DNA of 64,000 nt from an uncultured Marvinbryantia sp. (GTDB taxonomy: Bacteria; Bacillota; Clostridia; Lachnospirales; Lachnospiraceae). The notes beneath the pieces are model-generated. The model made no database searches. It was given only the letters and a program-made list of their open reading frames with translations, and had not been told where the DNA came from. Shown in pieces: positions 44,047-52,706 of this stretch; the stretch's first letter is position 1; each line of letters begins with the position of its first letter. The stretch lies in contig CAKRVB010000003.1 in the NCBI GenBank assembly GCA_934408725.1, positions 65,788 to 129,787 on the forward strand, written 5' to 3'. A program made the translations under genes and the position numbers.

Positions 44047-44924
44047 TTTATGTTTTTCACCATGTTCTTGTAAACTCCTGCTGCCTCTAGTGTCCTCTCA
44101 ATCCGGAACTTCATCTGTCTTCTCATACTTCCAAATGTCTTCCTGGTTGCTGCACCACTCTCATGAAGCACCCGCACAGATGGATCATATACAATCTTAT
44201 ATTTCTTTTTCTGACATCGGTATGTCAGTATATATTCTTCATAATAGAACTGTGTTTCCGGTTCAAATGCTTTTGCTTCATTCTGTATAAAGTCTTTTGA
44301 GAAAATCAGGCAGGCCCCAAATGGCACGATATCTTCGTGCCGTTTTTGATACCAGTCTGCTTTAGCTACTTTTTCTTCCAACTTTTTCTTTTCTGCATTT
44401 TGCTGTTGCAGATAAAGCACCGGATATAATAGTGTGAAGTACTTCAGTCCCAGACGATTCATGCGGATCGTGTATTCTGCTTCTTCCAGTGTTCGGATTC
44501 TGGTATCCATTGGATTCTGATGTTCCTGATTCCCGGCCTTCACCACATCTGGTCCAAGTACCGCAAACGAATTTTCCCCATATATACGATCCAGCCGTTC
44601 TGTAAAGTCCTTCTGAGTGAATTCTATGTCATTATTACAGATAATCATATAATCCTGATCATAATGTGATCTGGCATACTGATATCCTGCATTATTGGCT
44701 TTGGAAAATCCACAGTTACCCTGCATCTGCAGTACCTGTACCTGTGCACAGTCTCTGTATCTATCTTTCAGTTCCCTGCGCTTTACGTCTAGCTTTTGTG
44801 TATCATTGTCTACGATAATAACACGCAGGTGTTCGATATCATTCATTTTGAAAATAGAGGATACACAGGCTTCTGTTACAGATAAATCTCCATAATGCAG
44901 AATCACAAAACATGCTTTTATCAT
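44043..44924 (-). CDS. Family 2 glycosyltransferase (rhamnosyltransferase-like)
   Basis: The 293-residue protein has CFVILHYGDLSVTEACV, IVDNDTQ, NCGFSKANNAGYQYAR and IICNNDIEF as metal site. It resembles the GT2 protein at 14992-15891 in length and motif spacing, so it may do a similar step in the other module. It overlaps both neighbours by 4 bp (ATGA junctions). Its base composition returns to that of the upstream genes. Confidence 0.83.
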   Translation of the reverse strand: MIKACFVILHYGDLSVTEACVSSIFKMNDIEHLRVIIVDNDTQKLDVKRRELKDRYRDCAQVQVLQMQGNCGFSKANNAGYQYARSHYDQDYMIICNNDIEFTQKDFTERLDRIYGENSFAVLGPDVVKAGNQEHQNPMDTRIRTLEEAEYTIRMNRLGLKYFTLLYPVLYLQQQNAEKKKLEEKVAKADWYQKRHEDIVPFGACLIFSKDFIQNEAKAFEPETQFYYEEYILTYRCQKKKYKIVYDPSVRVLHESGAATRKTFGSMRRQMKFRIERTLEAAGVYKNMVKNIK

Positions 44925-45919
44925 TTGCTACTCCTACATACTACTTTTAAAAATGGATACAGTGCTCTCACTCTCACCATTTTTGTCATACTCCACACCG
45001 CCATTTTTTGCATAAATGGCACTTCTACTTTTGAATTCAGCTTTACCAGTGAATTCTCTCGATATTCTGGGAAGTAAGTCTTTATCATCCGATAGATATA
45101 ATCACTTAATTCCCTGATATCTTCATTTGATGCACCTTTGGCCAACTGTATGAATGTTGCCATAATCCGCAGAGTAAACAATTCAAAATTTTCCTTACTG
45201 TTACAGATGCCATACTGTCTGGCCTTTATCACGGCTTCTTCCACTGCCTGATATGGCAATTTATAGGTTTTCAGTCCCTGAAAGCTATGCATGGCAGATG
45301 AAGCATGCTGTACATAATAATATTCGGACTGTGACAATGTCTGGATACATGGTGCCACTCCACTGAAGAACAGACTGATTGGCATATCTTCCCCTCTCAC
45401 ACCAGTTGCAAATCGGATATTATGTTTCATCCAAAGTTCTCGTTTATATAGATGGGAACAGACTGCTGAGATTCGAAATGTCCATTCTTCCTTACACCCT
45501 TTCCGGTATTTCCCCGGGACAATATCCTGTAGGACTTTTCCTTGCTCGTCTACCATCTTCAGTCCACAGATCACCAGATCAACATCTTTTTCTTCGGCCA
45601 GGTTCACCAGATCCCTGATATAATCTTTTCCAATGTAGTCATCTGCATCCACAAAAGTAAGATAAGTTCCTGTTGCAGTATCGATCCCTCTGTTTCTGGA
45701 AATGGATACTCCACTGTTTTCCTGCGTAAGCAGCTGTATTCTCTCATCTGCCTGCTGACACTTTCTAATTAGTTCTTCTGTTCGATCACTGCTGCCATCA
45801 TTGATGACCAGAATCTCCAGATTCCCATAGCTCTGCTCAGTGACCGATTGCAGACATTTTTCAATATATGTTTCATTATTGTAAGCTGGAATGATCACAG
45901 ATACTTTTGCACTATCCAT
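44921..45919 (-). CDS. Family 2 glycosyltransferase
   Basis: This 332-residue GT2 protein opens VSVIIPAYNNETYIEKCL, then VINDGSSDRT, NSGVSISRNRG and TFVDADDYI (DxD site), with a helical C-terminal half. It is of the EpsH/CpsJ capsular type. It overlaps the DUF2304 gene upstream by 8 bp and the next GT2 gene by 4 bp. Substrates are unknown. Confidence 0.85.
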   Translation of the reverse strand: MDSAKVSVIIPAYNNETYIEKCLQSVTEQSYGNLEILVINDGSSDRTEELIRKCQQADERIQLLTQENSGVSISRNRGIDTATGTYLTFVDADDYIGKDYIRDLVNLAEEKDVDLVICGLKMVDEQGKVLQDIVPGKYRKGCKEEWTFRISAVCSHLYKRELWMKHNIRFATGVRGEDMPISLFFSGVAPCIQTLSQSEYYYVQHASSAMHSFQGLKTYKLPYQAVEEAVIKARQYGICNSKENFELFTLRIMATFIQLAKGASNEDIRELSDYIYRMIKTYFPEYRENSLVKLNSKVEVPFMQKMAVWSMTKMVRVRALYPFLKVVCRSSK

Positions 45920-46328
45920 GAAACTTCTCCATTTCTTCTTTTTCTTCCTCTTCTATCTTTTCTACTTCAGTCTCGATTTTCTGTTCATGTTCTTCAGCTG
46001 TCTCATGACTGCGAAGCGCTACTTCCGCAGACAATACCGTTATCTTTTCTTCCAGCTGAGAAACAATAATCGACAGTGTAAATACCTTCTCAAACAGAAT
46101 GATAATCATGATCAGGAAAACCAGATTCGCTGGTGACATAATTCCGATCATATCTGTTAGCTTATATACAATCTCCGGGAATACTCCCATCAGAAGCAGT
46201 ACTCCTGCAAAGAAGATCCAGAAAATGGTATCTTCCATCTTCACCTTTAACCTGCGGATTTTATATAAAATCCAGATAACGGTCGCTGCAGAGGCCATGA
46301 TCAACAATATTCGTAATGTTACTGACAT
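45912..46328 (-). CDS. DUF2304 membrane protein
   Basis: The 138-residue protein has three membrane segments (about 5-20, 35-55 and 65-88) and a C-terminal coiled coil ending in a very Glu/Lys-rich tail. DUF2304 proteins are regularly encoded beside a DPM1-like GT2, as here (46330), and probably form its membrane partner; the biochemical role is not established. It lies 1 bp after that gene. Confidence 0.85.
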   Translation of the reverse strand: MSVTLRILLIMASAATVIWILYKIRRLKVKMEDTIFWIFFAGVLLLMGVFPEIVYKLTDMIGIMSPANLVFLIMIIILFEKVFTLSIIVSQLEEKITVLSAEVALRSHETAEEHEQKIETEVEKIEEEEKEEMEKFHG

Positions 46329-46329
46329 A

Positions 46330-47031
46330 TCAGCTCTCCTTTCCCCGTTTTCTTACCCACTGGAACAGGAAGATGGAGAACATCATCTTCATCATATACC
46401 AGATGGAGCTCTTGAAGTTCAGATAACTGACTCCGGCGATTCGCTCATGCATCTGTACCTGCACTTCCTCGATCTTCACTCCACAATTCAGCAGATAAGC
46501 CAGAGTGTCCGGTTCCGGACTGTAATGCATATCATATCCGAACCGTTTGATCATTTTCTTATTAAAAAGACGCATACCAGAGGTCACATCTCCGATATAT
46601 TTTCCTTTTGTAGTAAGGAAAATAGCCGTTGTGATCAGCTGGCTGCCGATCATTCTGGAATTAATCGGTTTCCGCTCAGTCTTAAACCTGGATCCGATGA
46701 CGATATCTGCACCAGTCTGCTCCATACAGGCCTGCAGATCCCTGATATACATCGGATCATGCTGACCATCACCATCCAGCTGCAGTACGTAGTCATAGCC
46801 ATAGTAATTAGCGTAGCGCATACCACTCTTAATAGCTCCGGACAACCCCACATTAATCGGCAGATCCAGCAGATTATATCCTCTTCTGGCACAGATTTTT
46901 CTGGTATCATCTGTGGAACCGTCATTGATAATCACGTAATCATATTGAGGGTAGTTTTCGATGAGATTATCCACTACCCGTTCGATATTTTCCGCCTCAT
47001 TATAAGCCGGAATAATAATCAATATCTTCAA
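46330..47031 (-). CDS. DPM1-like family 2 glycosyltransferase
   Basis: This 233-residue compact GT2 protein has ILIIIPAYNEAENIERVV, VIINDGSTDDT, NVGLSGAIKSGM and QLDGDGQHDP (metal site). The start is a TTG at 47031, with AGGAG 8 nt upstream. It has no C-terminal membrane segments of its own; the DUF2304 protein encoded next may provide them. It probably makes a polyprenyl-phosphate sugar or acts on a polyprenyl-linked acceptor. Confidence 0.85.
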   Translation of the reverse strand: MKILIIIPAYNEAENIERVVDNLIENYPQYDYVIINDGSTDDTRKICARRGYNLLDLPINVGLSGAIKSGMRYANYYGYDYVLQLDGDGQHDPMYIRDLQACMEQTGADIVIGSRFKTERKPINSRMIGSQLITTAIFLTTKGKYIGDVTSGMRLFNKKMIKRFGYDMHYSPEPDTLAYLLNCGVKIEEVQVQMHERIAGVSYLNFKSSIWYMMKMMFSIFLFQWVRKRGKES

Positions 47032-47048
47032 ACGTATTTCTCCTCTTG

Positions 47049-47834
47049 CTATTTTTCATAGCTCTTGTAACCTATTTTATAAAAATGCATCAGAAGCTTT
47101 ACCACCGGCTTCGGCCAGAATTTTGCAAACATCTCCAGTTCTTCCTGTGTCTTCTCCTGATTCTTCAGACAGGCCTTAGTGGTCGCTCCATCATGAATCC
47201 GGTAATAGAACAGATTCTTTGGAATATAGGTAAATCTTCCTTTTTTCTTTGCAATCTCTACAAACATTTCCCAATCCAGTGCATAGTGATAACCGGACTG
47301 AAAAATACTCTCTCCCAGCATCGTTCTGTGATAACAGACCGATGGACAGCAGATGCCATTTCCCAGGGCCTGTACCCCCAGCTTCACCCACCGCTTATCT
47401 GCCAGAAATGGCACTCGCAGGGGCAGCTTCATGATCTGCTTAATCAAAAGGCTCACATCCCATCGTACTTCCTGATGCTGATTGATAATCCGATAATCGG
47501 TCATGGCAATCAGCGTATTCGGATACTTCTCCAGATACTGATCCATATACTTCAGATAATCCTTATGGTAGATATCATCCTGATGTGTGATTGTCACATA
47601 CTCTGTCCCAGCCTGATTATAAGCAAAATTCCAGTCTGCCTGCAGGCTGCTCTTGCCTTCTCTTACATAATAAGAAAGCTGATACTTCTTCGCCAGATTT
47701 TCAATATAGGCACATGGTGTGGAGGTACATACAATCACTCTGGATCTCGCCGACTGGTGTACCACCGATCGAATACTCTTCTCCAGATATGGAGATTCTC
47801 CATATGCACATACCGCAAATGTGTGACTGATCAT
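47049..47834 (-). CDS. Family 2 glycosyltransferase
   Basis: The 261-residue protein has a GT2 fold with TFAVCAYGESPYLEKSI, VICTSTP, LQADWNFAYNQA and ITHQDDIYH (metal site). The middle differs from the other GT2 proteins here and matches a branch often found at the head of Lachnospiraceae glycan operons (from memory). It is the first gene behind the promoter at 47916-47924; AAAGGCGG lies about 9 nt before its ATG. Confidence 0.8.
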   Translation of the reverse strand: MISHTFAVCAYGESPYLEKSIRSVVHQSARSRVIVCTSTPCAYIENLAKKYQLSYYVREGKSSLQADWNFAYNQAGTEYVTITHQDDIYHKDYLKYMDQYLEKYPNTLIAMTDYRIINQHQEVRWDVSLLIKQIMKLPLRVPFLADKRWVKLGVQALGNGICCPSVCYHRTMLGESIFQSGYHYALDWEMFVEIAKKKGRFTYIPKNLFYYRIHDGATTKACLKNQEKTQEELEMFAKFWPKPVVKLLMHFYKIGYKSYEK

Positions 47835-47915
47835 AAATTCCTAACCGCCTTTTGTATCTATTTTCATAAACCATATTCTGAAAAATATTACTTTTTGCAT
47901 GATATGGGCTATTAC

Positions 47916-47924
47916 ATTATAGCA
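47916..47924 (-). promoter_or_regulatory. Extended -10 promoter of the 47.8-42.9 kb operon
   Basis: On the minus strand, TGCTATAAT has a perfect -10 box and an extended TG. No good -35 hexamer is seen at 16-18 bp, which is usual for extended -10 promoters. The leader would be about 75 nt. Confidence 0.65.
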
Positions 47925-48033
47925 GAGTCTTTTGAAAAGAGAAACCCTGTAGTTTCTTAAAAATTCACTAAAAATCAGGAAACAATTGATATTCTGGTAT
48001 TTTCATGCCAAGAATTTATAATTGCCTTACCCT

Positions 48034-48166
48034 GAAATTTTCAAAAAGCACAATTTCCGGGGTCAATTTATCTGGAAATACGTTATGCCAAGCCGCGAAA
48101 ATTATCAAAAAGAATATCTCCGGGGCCCCATGTCTATAAAAAGAACAATATTAGTCCCCGGAAATT
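48034..48166. repeat. Imperfect direct and inverted repeats in a 416-bp gap
   Basis: A unit of about 30 bp (GAAA..T.TCAAAAAG ... CCGGGG) appears at 48034-48062 and again at 48097-48125. An inverted end, CCCCGGAAATT (48156-48166), exactly complements AATTTCCGGGG (48052-48062). ATGCCAAG precedes each direct copy. No gene is seen in this gap (47835-48250). Confidence 0.6.
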
Positions 48167-48212
48167 TCAAAAAACCATAAATTCATGGTTGCCAGACTAT
48201 TCTACGTCAGAA

Positions 48213-48236
48213 GAGCCACACCTCACGGCATGGCTC
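48213..48236 (-). terminator. Intrinsic terminator with GNRA tetraloop
   Basis: On the minus strand, GAGCCATGCC pairs with GGTGTGGCTC (two G-U pairs) across a GUGA tetraloop, followed by TTCT. It lies 15 bp after the stop of the fragment at 48251-48433. Confidence 0.6.
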
Positions 48237-48250
48237 ATCTGTATCTGTCA

Positions 48251-48433
48251 CTATTCTATTTCAAATTCCTTCAGCAACTGTTCCTTAAATTCTTTATCCT
48301 CTGTAGATTTCTTAAGATCATCCAGACGATTTTCCTCTAATAATCTGGCTGTTAATTCTGTAAGTTGGTTATCTTTTTTCTCCATGCCCTTTTTCACTCC
48401 ATCATCATAGAGCATCTGTCCAAGTCTCGTCAT
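48251..48433 (-). pseudogene. C-terminal remnant of an Rpn/PD-(D/E)XK transposase-like nuclease
   Basis: The 60-residue frame from the ATG at 48433 (GAGG 8 nt upstream) reads GVKKGMEKKDNQLTELTARL then EENRLDDLKKSTEDKEFKEQ. This matches the tail of Rpn-family (PDDEXK_2) recombination-promoting nucleases, normally about 300 residues long. The catalytic domain is missing. Upstream, an extended -10 promoter and an AGGAGG with no start codon at the proper distance are still present. This suggests an internal deletion that removed most of the reading frame. It may still be translated as a short peptide. Confidence 0.55.
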
Positions 48434-48488
48434 TGTCAATACCTCATTTTATCTTTTGTACTGTTCTTGGTATCCTCCTGTTCTCTCT

Positions 48489-48497
48489 ATTGTAACA
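48489..48497 (-). promoter_or_regulatory. Extended -10 promoter of the nuclease remnant
   Basis: On the minus strand, TGTTACAAT lies just after the JetD stop codon. It is followed by an orphan AGGAGG at about 48473-48478. Confidence 0.5.
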
Positions 48498-48502
48498 TAA
48501 CT

Positions 48503-50056
48503 TTACGTAAATGATACATTTTGTTTTAAATCAATATATTTTTCTATCAATCTCTCCTGATATCCTGCCACACCAAGCTCTCTGATTCGTTCTGCCACCG
48601 GTAGCAGTCTCTCATCTGTGATTCTTCCCAACATAGCCAGTCGCTTTTCTGAGATTTTTTCTTCTGATCGGCTCTGTTCATAGTCTTCTACTGTCATGTG
48701 CCAGTATTCTGTCTCTCCTTTATAATACTGGACGACCTTCTGTGCAATCAATAGTCCCTCTGGATCGAAGTCCCCGGCATAGCAGATCCGGATCCCGGCT
48801 TGTGCTGCCAGATCCAGAAGCAGTATAGATGCCAGCCTTGGCTGGCCATTCATACACATACAGGCACAGGTGCCTTTCTTCTTTTCGCAGATTGCCGCAA
48901 AAATAGACGGGTTCTCGACAATATATAATTTTTTGTTCAGGCAGTCTATTTTGCCCCATTTTGCCAGGACAGAAAGTGGCACCTGTACGCAGTCTCCTTC
49001 CTGACAGAATCCATTCATGCCTGCATGAGGAGTACCTTCTTTTTTCCATGCCAAAATGCCAGAAATCATACAGTAATTCGATATCTCATCCAGTAAAATG
49101 CCAGCTTTCAGATAAATCTTCTGTCGTTCCAATGCCGGGAACATTATATTAGCTGAACTTATCGTTTCTTCTGCCTTTTTCCCGCTCTTGTTGTTAAATC
49201 TATCTGCTACATCATCATGGATATTATGATCTGGCTGTAATGCTGTCTTTTCAGCTTTTTTGCTCTTTCTCCATCCACCTTGTATCACCTGATACAGCAG
49301 TTCTCCATCTGCTGTTCCCCGGTCAAATACATGAGGATTCCCAGTGACTTCAGCAGCAAAGACCGCCAGATACCTGGTACTGCCGATATGTACAGGCAGC
49401 ATCTCAAGAATCCGAATACTCAGTCGAAGCTGTCGTTCCCATTCCTGTAGATCTTTTGTCCTGCTGCCCCAGAGCCAGTTACTCAGATCGGTAATGTCAT
49501 TCTTTATCCGTTCTACCCCAATCTGCTCATATGTTGCATCACCTTTTCGTTCTCCTACATACTGCTCATCCTTATATTCTTTTGCAACAGTCTCACGCAC
49601 GGTGTCATTTTCTTTGTCTTTCTCATCCAACTCACCATCTTCATAGTAAGCCGCTTCTTCCCTAAGCTTTCCACAACACACTCCGCACTTCTCTTCCAGA
49701 ATCTTTTCCAGTATCTCTCGCCTGGCATCTTCTACCGCCATCTTCTGGCTTTTCTTCCCAACCAGCTTTTTTCCAAAATATACTTCAATCACTTTCTGAG
49801 CTTTCATTGGTGCGAATTTGGTGTGATCCAGTGCTTTCTGAAACTTCTCCGCCGAGATACTGATACTCTTCTGTCCATGAAAGCTTCTTCCAAAGAAGCC
49901 TTCCAGTTCTTCGATTTCCGTCTGTTTCAGGCACCGGAGGACTACGGTACCAGAAAAGCTGTCATAAGAAGCATACTTTTTCTGAAATCCTTCGAATACC
50001 TTTTTCCATACCGGATTCTGTCTGAAATATTCTGTTGCTTCCTGTAATTTGTCCAT
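48503..50056 (-). CDS. Wadjet type II JetD-like protein (TIGR02679/DUF2399, Toprim nuclease)
   Basis: The protein has about 517 residues from the ATG at 50056, with CGGAG 6 nt upstream; the longer frame from a GTG at 50149 runs through the 63-bp repeats. The N-terminus (EYFRQNPVWKKVFEGFQKKY) and the C-terminal Toprim part, with YIVENPSIFAAI and YAGDFDPEGLLIA, match TIGR02679. JetD is the topoisomerase-VI-like nuclease that cuts plasmid DNA in Wadjet, loaded by the SMC-like complex JetABC. Here JetD looks whole, but JetC and JetA upstream are truncated and JetB is absent, so the system should not work as Wadjet. Confidence 0.82.
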   Translation of the reverse strand: MDKLQEATEYFRQNPVWKKVFEGFQKKYASYDSFSGTVVLRCLKQTEIEELEGFFGRSFHGQKSISISAEKFQKALDHTKFAPMKAQKVIEVYFGKKLVGKKSQKMAVEDARREILEKILEEKCGVCCGKLREEAAYYEDGELDEKDKENDTVRETVAKEYKDEQYVGERKGDATYEQIGVERIKNDITDLSNWLWGSRTKDLQEWERQLRLSIRILEMLPVHIGSTRYLAVFAAEVTGNPHVFDRGTADGELLYQVIQGGWRKSKKAEKTALQPDHNIHDDVADRFNNKSGKKAEETISSANIMFPALERQKIYLKAGILLDEISNYCMISGILAWKKEGTPHAGMNGFCQEGDCVQVPLSVLAKWGKIDCLNKKLYIVENPSIFAAICEKKKGTCACMCMNGQPRLASILLLDLAAQAGIRICYAGDFDPEGLLIAQKVVQYYKGETEYWHMTVEDYEQSRSEEKISEKRLAMLGRITDERLLPVAERIRELGVAGYQERLIEKYIDLKQNVSFT

Positions 50057-50067
50057 CTCTTTCTCCG

Positions 50068-50361
50068 TTCTTGGCATCGGATTCTTCACTTTTTCTTCTT
50101 TCCGCTCCCCGTCACTCTGTCTTTCGCCTCTCCTCGACAGCGGATTCACAACTTACTTCTCTTTCCGCCGCCCGCCACTCTGTCTTTCGCCTCTCCTCGA
50201 CAGCGGATTCACAACTTGCTTCTCTTTCCGCCGCCCGTCACTCTATCTTTCGCCTCTCCTCGACAGCGGATTCACAACTTGCTTCTCTTTCCGCTGCCTG
50301 GCCCACCAGCTTTCACATCTCCTCGACAGCGGATTTCTCACTTATTTCTCTTTCCGCTGCC
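50068..50361. repeat. 63-bp tandem repeat (minisatellite), about 4.5 units
   Basis: The marker CGGATT recurs at 50078, 50141, 50204, 50267 and 50330, exactly 63 bp apart. Middle units are nearly identical and the end units diverged. The first unit overlaps the 5' end of the JetD reading frame, which reads NPMPRTEKE there and NPLSRRGERQ in the next unit. The unit is 21 codons long, so copy changes keep frame, but one unit has a TAA. Confidence 0.9.
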
Positions 50362-50410
50362 ACAGTGCCCCACGATACCATTCAGCTCCCGGCCAGTCAT
50401 CATCCATTCC

Positions 50411-51760
50411 TTACTCTTCCATCTCTCTTCCCCGTTCTTCTACCATCTGCTCGCTTTCCAGCATTTCTTTTGCTTTTCCATTCCACAGATATGGCATGAC
50501 GGTGACGAATTTTGCATTTTCCGGGCGAATGAGCTGATAGATGGCCAGCGCATCCAACGTATCACAGTCTCCCCACAGTACCTGAGAGTTAATGATAAAG
50601 TCAAATTCAAATTCTGTCATCAACCGGAACATATCCCGGATATTGCGGTTATCTACACCGGCAAATGCCTCATCCAGAGAGATCAGTCTCGGTGCATCGA
50701 TCCGACCGCCCTGATATTTGGCTACTACAGCGGAAAACAATGGCACGTACATGGACATAGCCTTCTCACCACCACTGAAAGTACCAAACACACTGTTGGT
50801 CAGCTCTTTCTGACGTTCTCCATTTTTCTGGGAAAATAGCTGGAATTCGAACCATTTTCGATAGTCCAGAGTATCCTTCATCACCTGATAGAAGGAGATC
50901 ATACCGCCGCTGTCTTTGGCCTGTCGTCTGGCTTCTTCCACCTTGGAACGGAAGTGGCGTGACAGCTTCGCAGCCTCTTCTTCTCCCATCAGGCGATAAT
51001 CCTTTTTCAGCAGATCCACCAGTTCTCTGATATCCAGCTGATCTTCTTTTTCTGCCGTCTTGCTGCGCCATCTCAGGTTCAACTTCAGACCACTGGAAGT
51101 ATTCATGGCTCCCATCAGGGAGTTCATCTTGTTGACCCACATATTCGATGCATTGATCTTGCTTCGAATCTTCCGGCTCACGGTATTAGCCAGAATATCT
51201 TCGAATAATTCCCGGTCACCGTCTTTGATCAGATTCTCCAGCTCTGCGATATCTTCCTCCAGATGGGCTGTCAGTTTCGTAAATGAGATCTTCACGCCCT
51301 GATAGCGGGCAGAGATATCCAGACGCTTGGCTCCCGGATCGCCCTTTTCTGACTGTTCCTCCAGTGTTTCAAATAAAGTGCTCTGCTGCAGCTGGTATTC
51401 TGCCAGAAATGGCCGGTTTTCAAAACATGCTTTATTCAGCTCCTGCAGCACAGATTCCATATGCTGGTTTTGAAGATCTGTATTCAGATACTGACAGATC
51501 TCTTTTGCCTTCTGGCCGCCATCCGCTTTGATCTCTTCTGACAGCTCCACATAATCCAGTGCCAGTTCTGCCTGATACCGCTGTGCCAAATATTCCAGCT
51601 TTCGTTTCAGTCGCTCCATCTGGACTTCCGCTTCTTCTTTTTCTGTTTCCAGGATCCGTACCTTGGACTGTTTTTCTGTGATCTCCACAATACAGCGTTC
51701 CCGCTCTGAAGGATATTTATGAAGCCAGTCCACACAGGCATCCAGCCGCTCTTTCACCAT
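50411..51760 (-). pseudogene. Truncated Wadjet II JetC-like SMC protein (TIGR02680), C-terminal third
   Basis: The 449 residues match the C-terminus of TIGR02680. There is a coiled-coil part, then the ABC signature FGTFSGGEKAMSMYVPL and Walker B RLISLDEAFAGVDNRN. The N-terminal Walker A half and most of the coiled coil are missing; full proteins are about 1,300-1,400 residues. The first ATG (51760) has no ribosome binding site, and the same frame is open for another ten codons upstream, up to a TGA inside the end of the JetA fragment. This is a deletion junction. Without Walker A the protein cannot form the ATPase head on its own. Confidence 0.85.
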
Positions 51761-51771
51761 TTCATAATCGG

Positions 51772-52629
51772 TCAGCTGCAGCTGTTGCCGGCTTCATTTT
51801 CCTGTCCGTTCTCAGCCACAAACCAGGCATAAATACTGGCATAACGACCATTGGTCTTATCCTCCAGCATACTTCTGGACACTTCCACATCCATTCGAGG
51901 AATCGACAGCTCATAATTCACCACTTTCTCAAATACCCTAAGCCGAATTTCCTCATCCAGCATCCGCAAGTCTTCTTCGATCACGCCTACATTTCGCTGC
52001 AATCCCTTGATAAAGCTGCGCAGATACTCCACCAGCCGATCCTTGAATACCAGAAACTCTTTGGTATGCATCATTTCTTCTGCTTTTACACTGTTCAGAT
52101 CTCTCATATAATCCTGATAGTTCTGATTCAGCCGTACAAAATCATTATTCAGATCATTCCACCAGGTATATACACTTATCTCATCCCGTTCTGCCATCTC
52201 AGGAAACCGCTGAATACTGAGGCGAATCCGCTCCAGAAGCGTCGGTTCCAGTGATGCCCCTTCGATAAACAGATTCTCCAGACGAACTACCAGACGCTCG
52301 ATCTCCACGCTATATTCTGACATCTGATACCGGTATTTTCGGTTCTTAAATTCTTCAATCGAAGTAACCTTTCTGGTATCCTGGATTGTATTCAGATTCT
52401 TCCACTCCGTCAGCGTAGTCAGATCCTGCAGGCACTGCTCCGGCCGATACTCTGCAAAATAGGGATCTTCCTTCATCTGCGCATAGACTTCTTCCTGGTA
52501 CATCCAGTAATGAAGTTTCTCATAATTTTCAAAAAAAATGCGCATAATGCATCGATATCGATCTACATTATCCGCATTCAAATACTTCACTTCCGTCAGT
52601 GAGCGAAGTAATTTATCAGTTATCTGCAT
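51772..52629 (-). pseudogene. Truncated Wadjet II JetA-like protein (TIGR02677/DUF2397), N-terminal part
   Basis: The 285 residues from the ATG at 52629 (MQITDKLLRSLTEVKYLN) match the N-terminal winged-helix and helical part of TIGR02677, which normally runs to about 480-500 residues. An ATG at 52644 lies in an inverted-repeat arm. The frame stops shortly after the junction, in AENGQENEAGNSCS. JetA is the kleisin-like subunit. The end of JetA, all of JetB and the start of JetC (by estimate some 4-4.5 kb) are gone between here and 51760. Confidence 0.8.
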
Positions 52630-52635
52630 GAGATT

Positions 52636-52694
52636 ATTTCCCATCTGAAATACATGTTATGATACTGTCAATCATAGCATTTCAGATGGGAAAT
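52636..52694. promoter_or_regulatory. 16-bp perfect inverted repeat at the Wadjet operon start
   Basis: ATTTCCCATCTGAAAT (52636-52651) and ATTTCAGATGGGAAAT (52679-52694) are exact inverses. The 27-nt loop contains a further TATGAT/ATCATA pair and, on the minus strand, a consensus TTGACA (52666-52671). With a weak TCAGAT box 17 bp on, this could be a promoter under an operator for the jet genes. It may instead be a hairpin ending the rml transcript; no T-tract is present. Confidence 0.6.
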
Positions 52695-52706
52695 GACAAG
52701 CTCTTC

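Noticed and set aside
46099..47061. A 320-residue plus-strand frame
   Set aside because: It is antisense to well-supported GT2 and DUF2304 genes, and its translation resembles no protein.
50068..50361. CRISPR array
   Set aside because: Units are contiguous 63-bp tandem copies with no unique spacers, and no cas genes are near.
50035..50839. Overlapping plus-strand frames rich in SPLLDSGF repeats
   Set aside because: They are products of the 63-bp tandem repeat and the antisense of JetC/JetD; they lack ribosome binding sites.
48503..52629. A functional four-gene Wadjet system
   Set aside because: JetB is missing and JetA and JetC are truncated, with no Walker A half in JetC.
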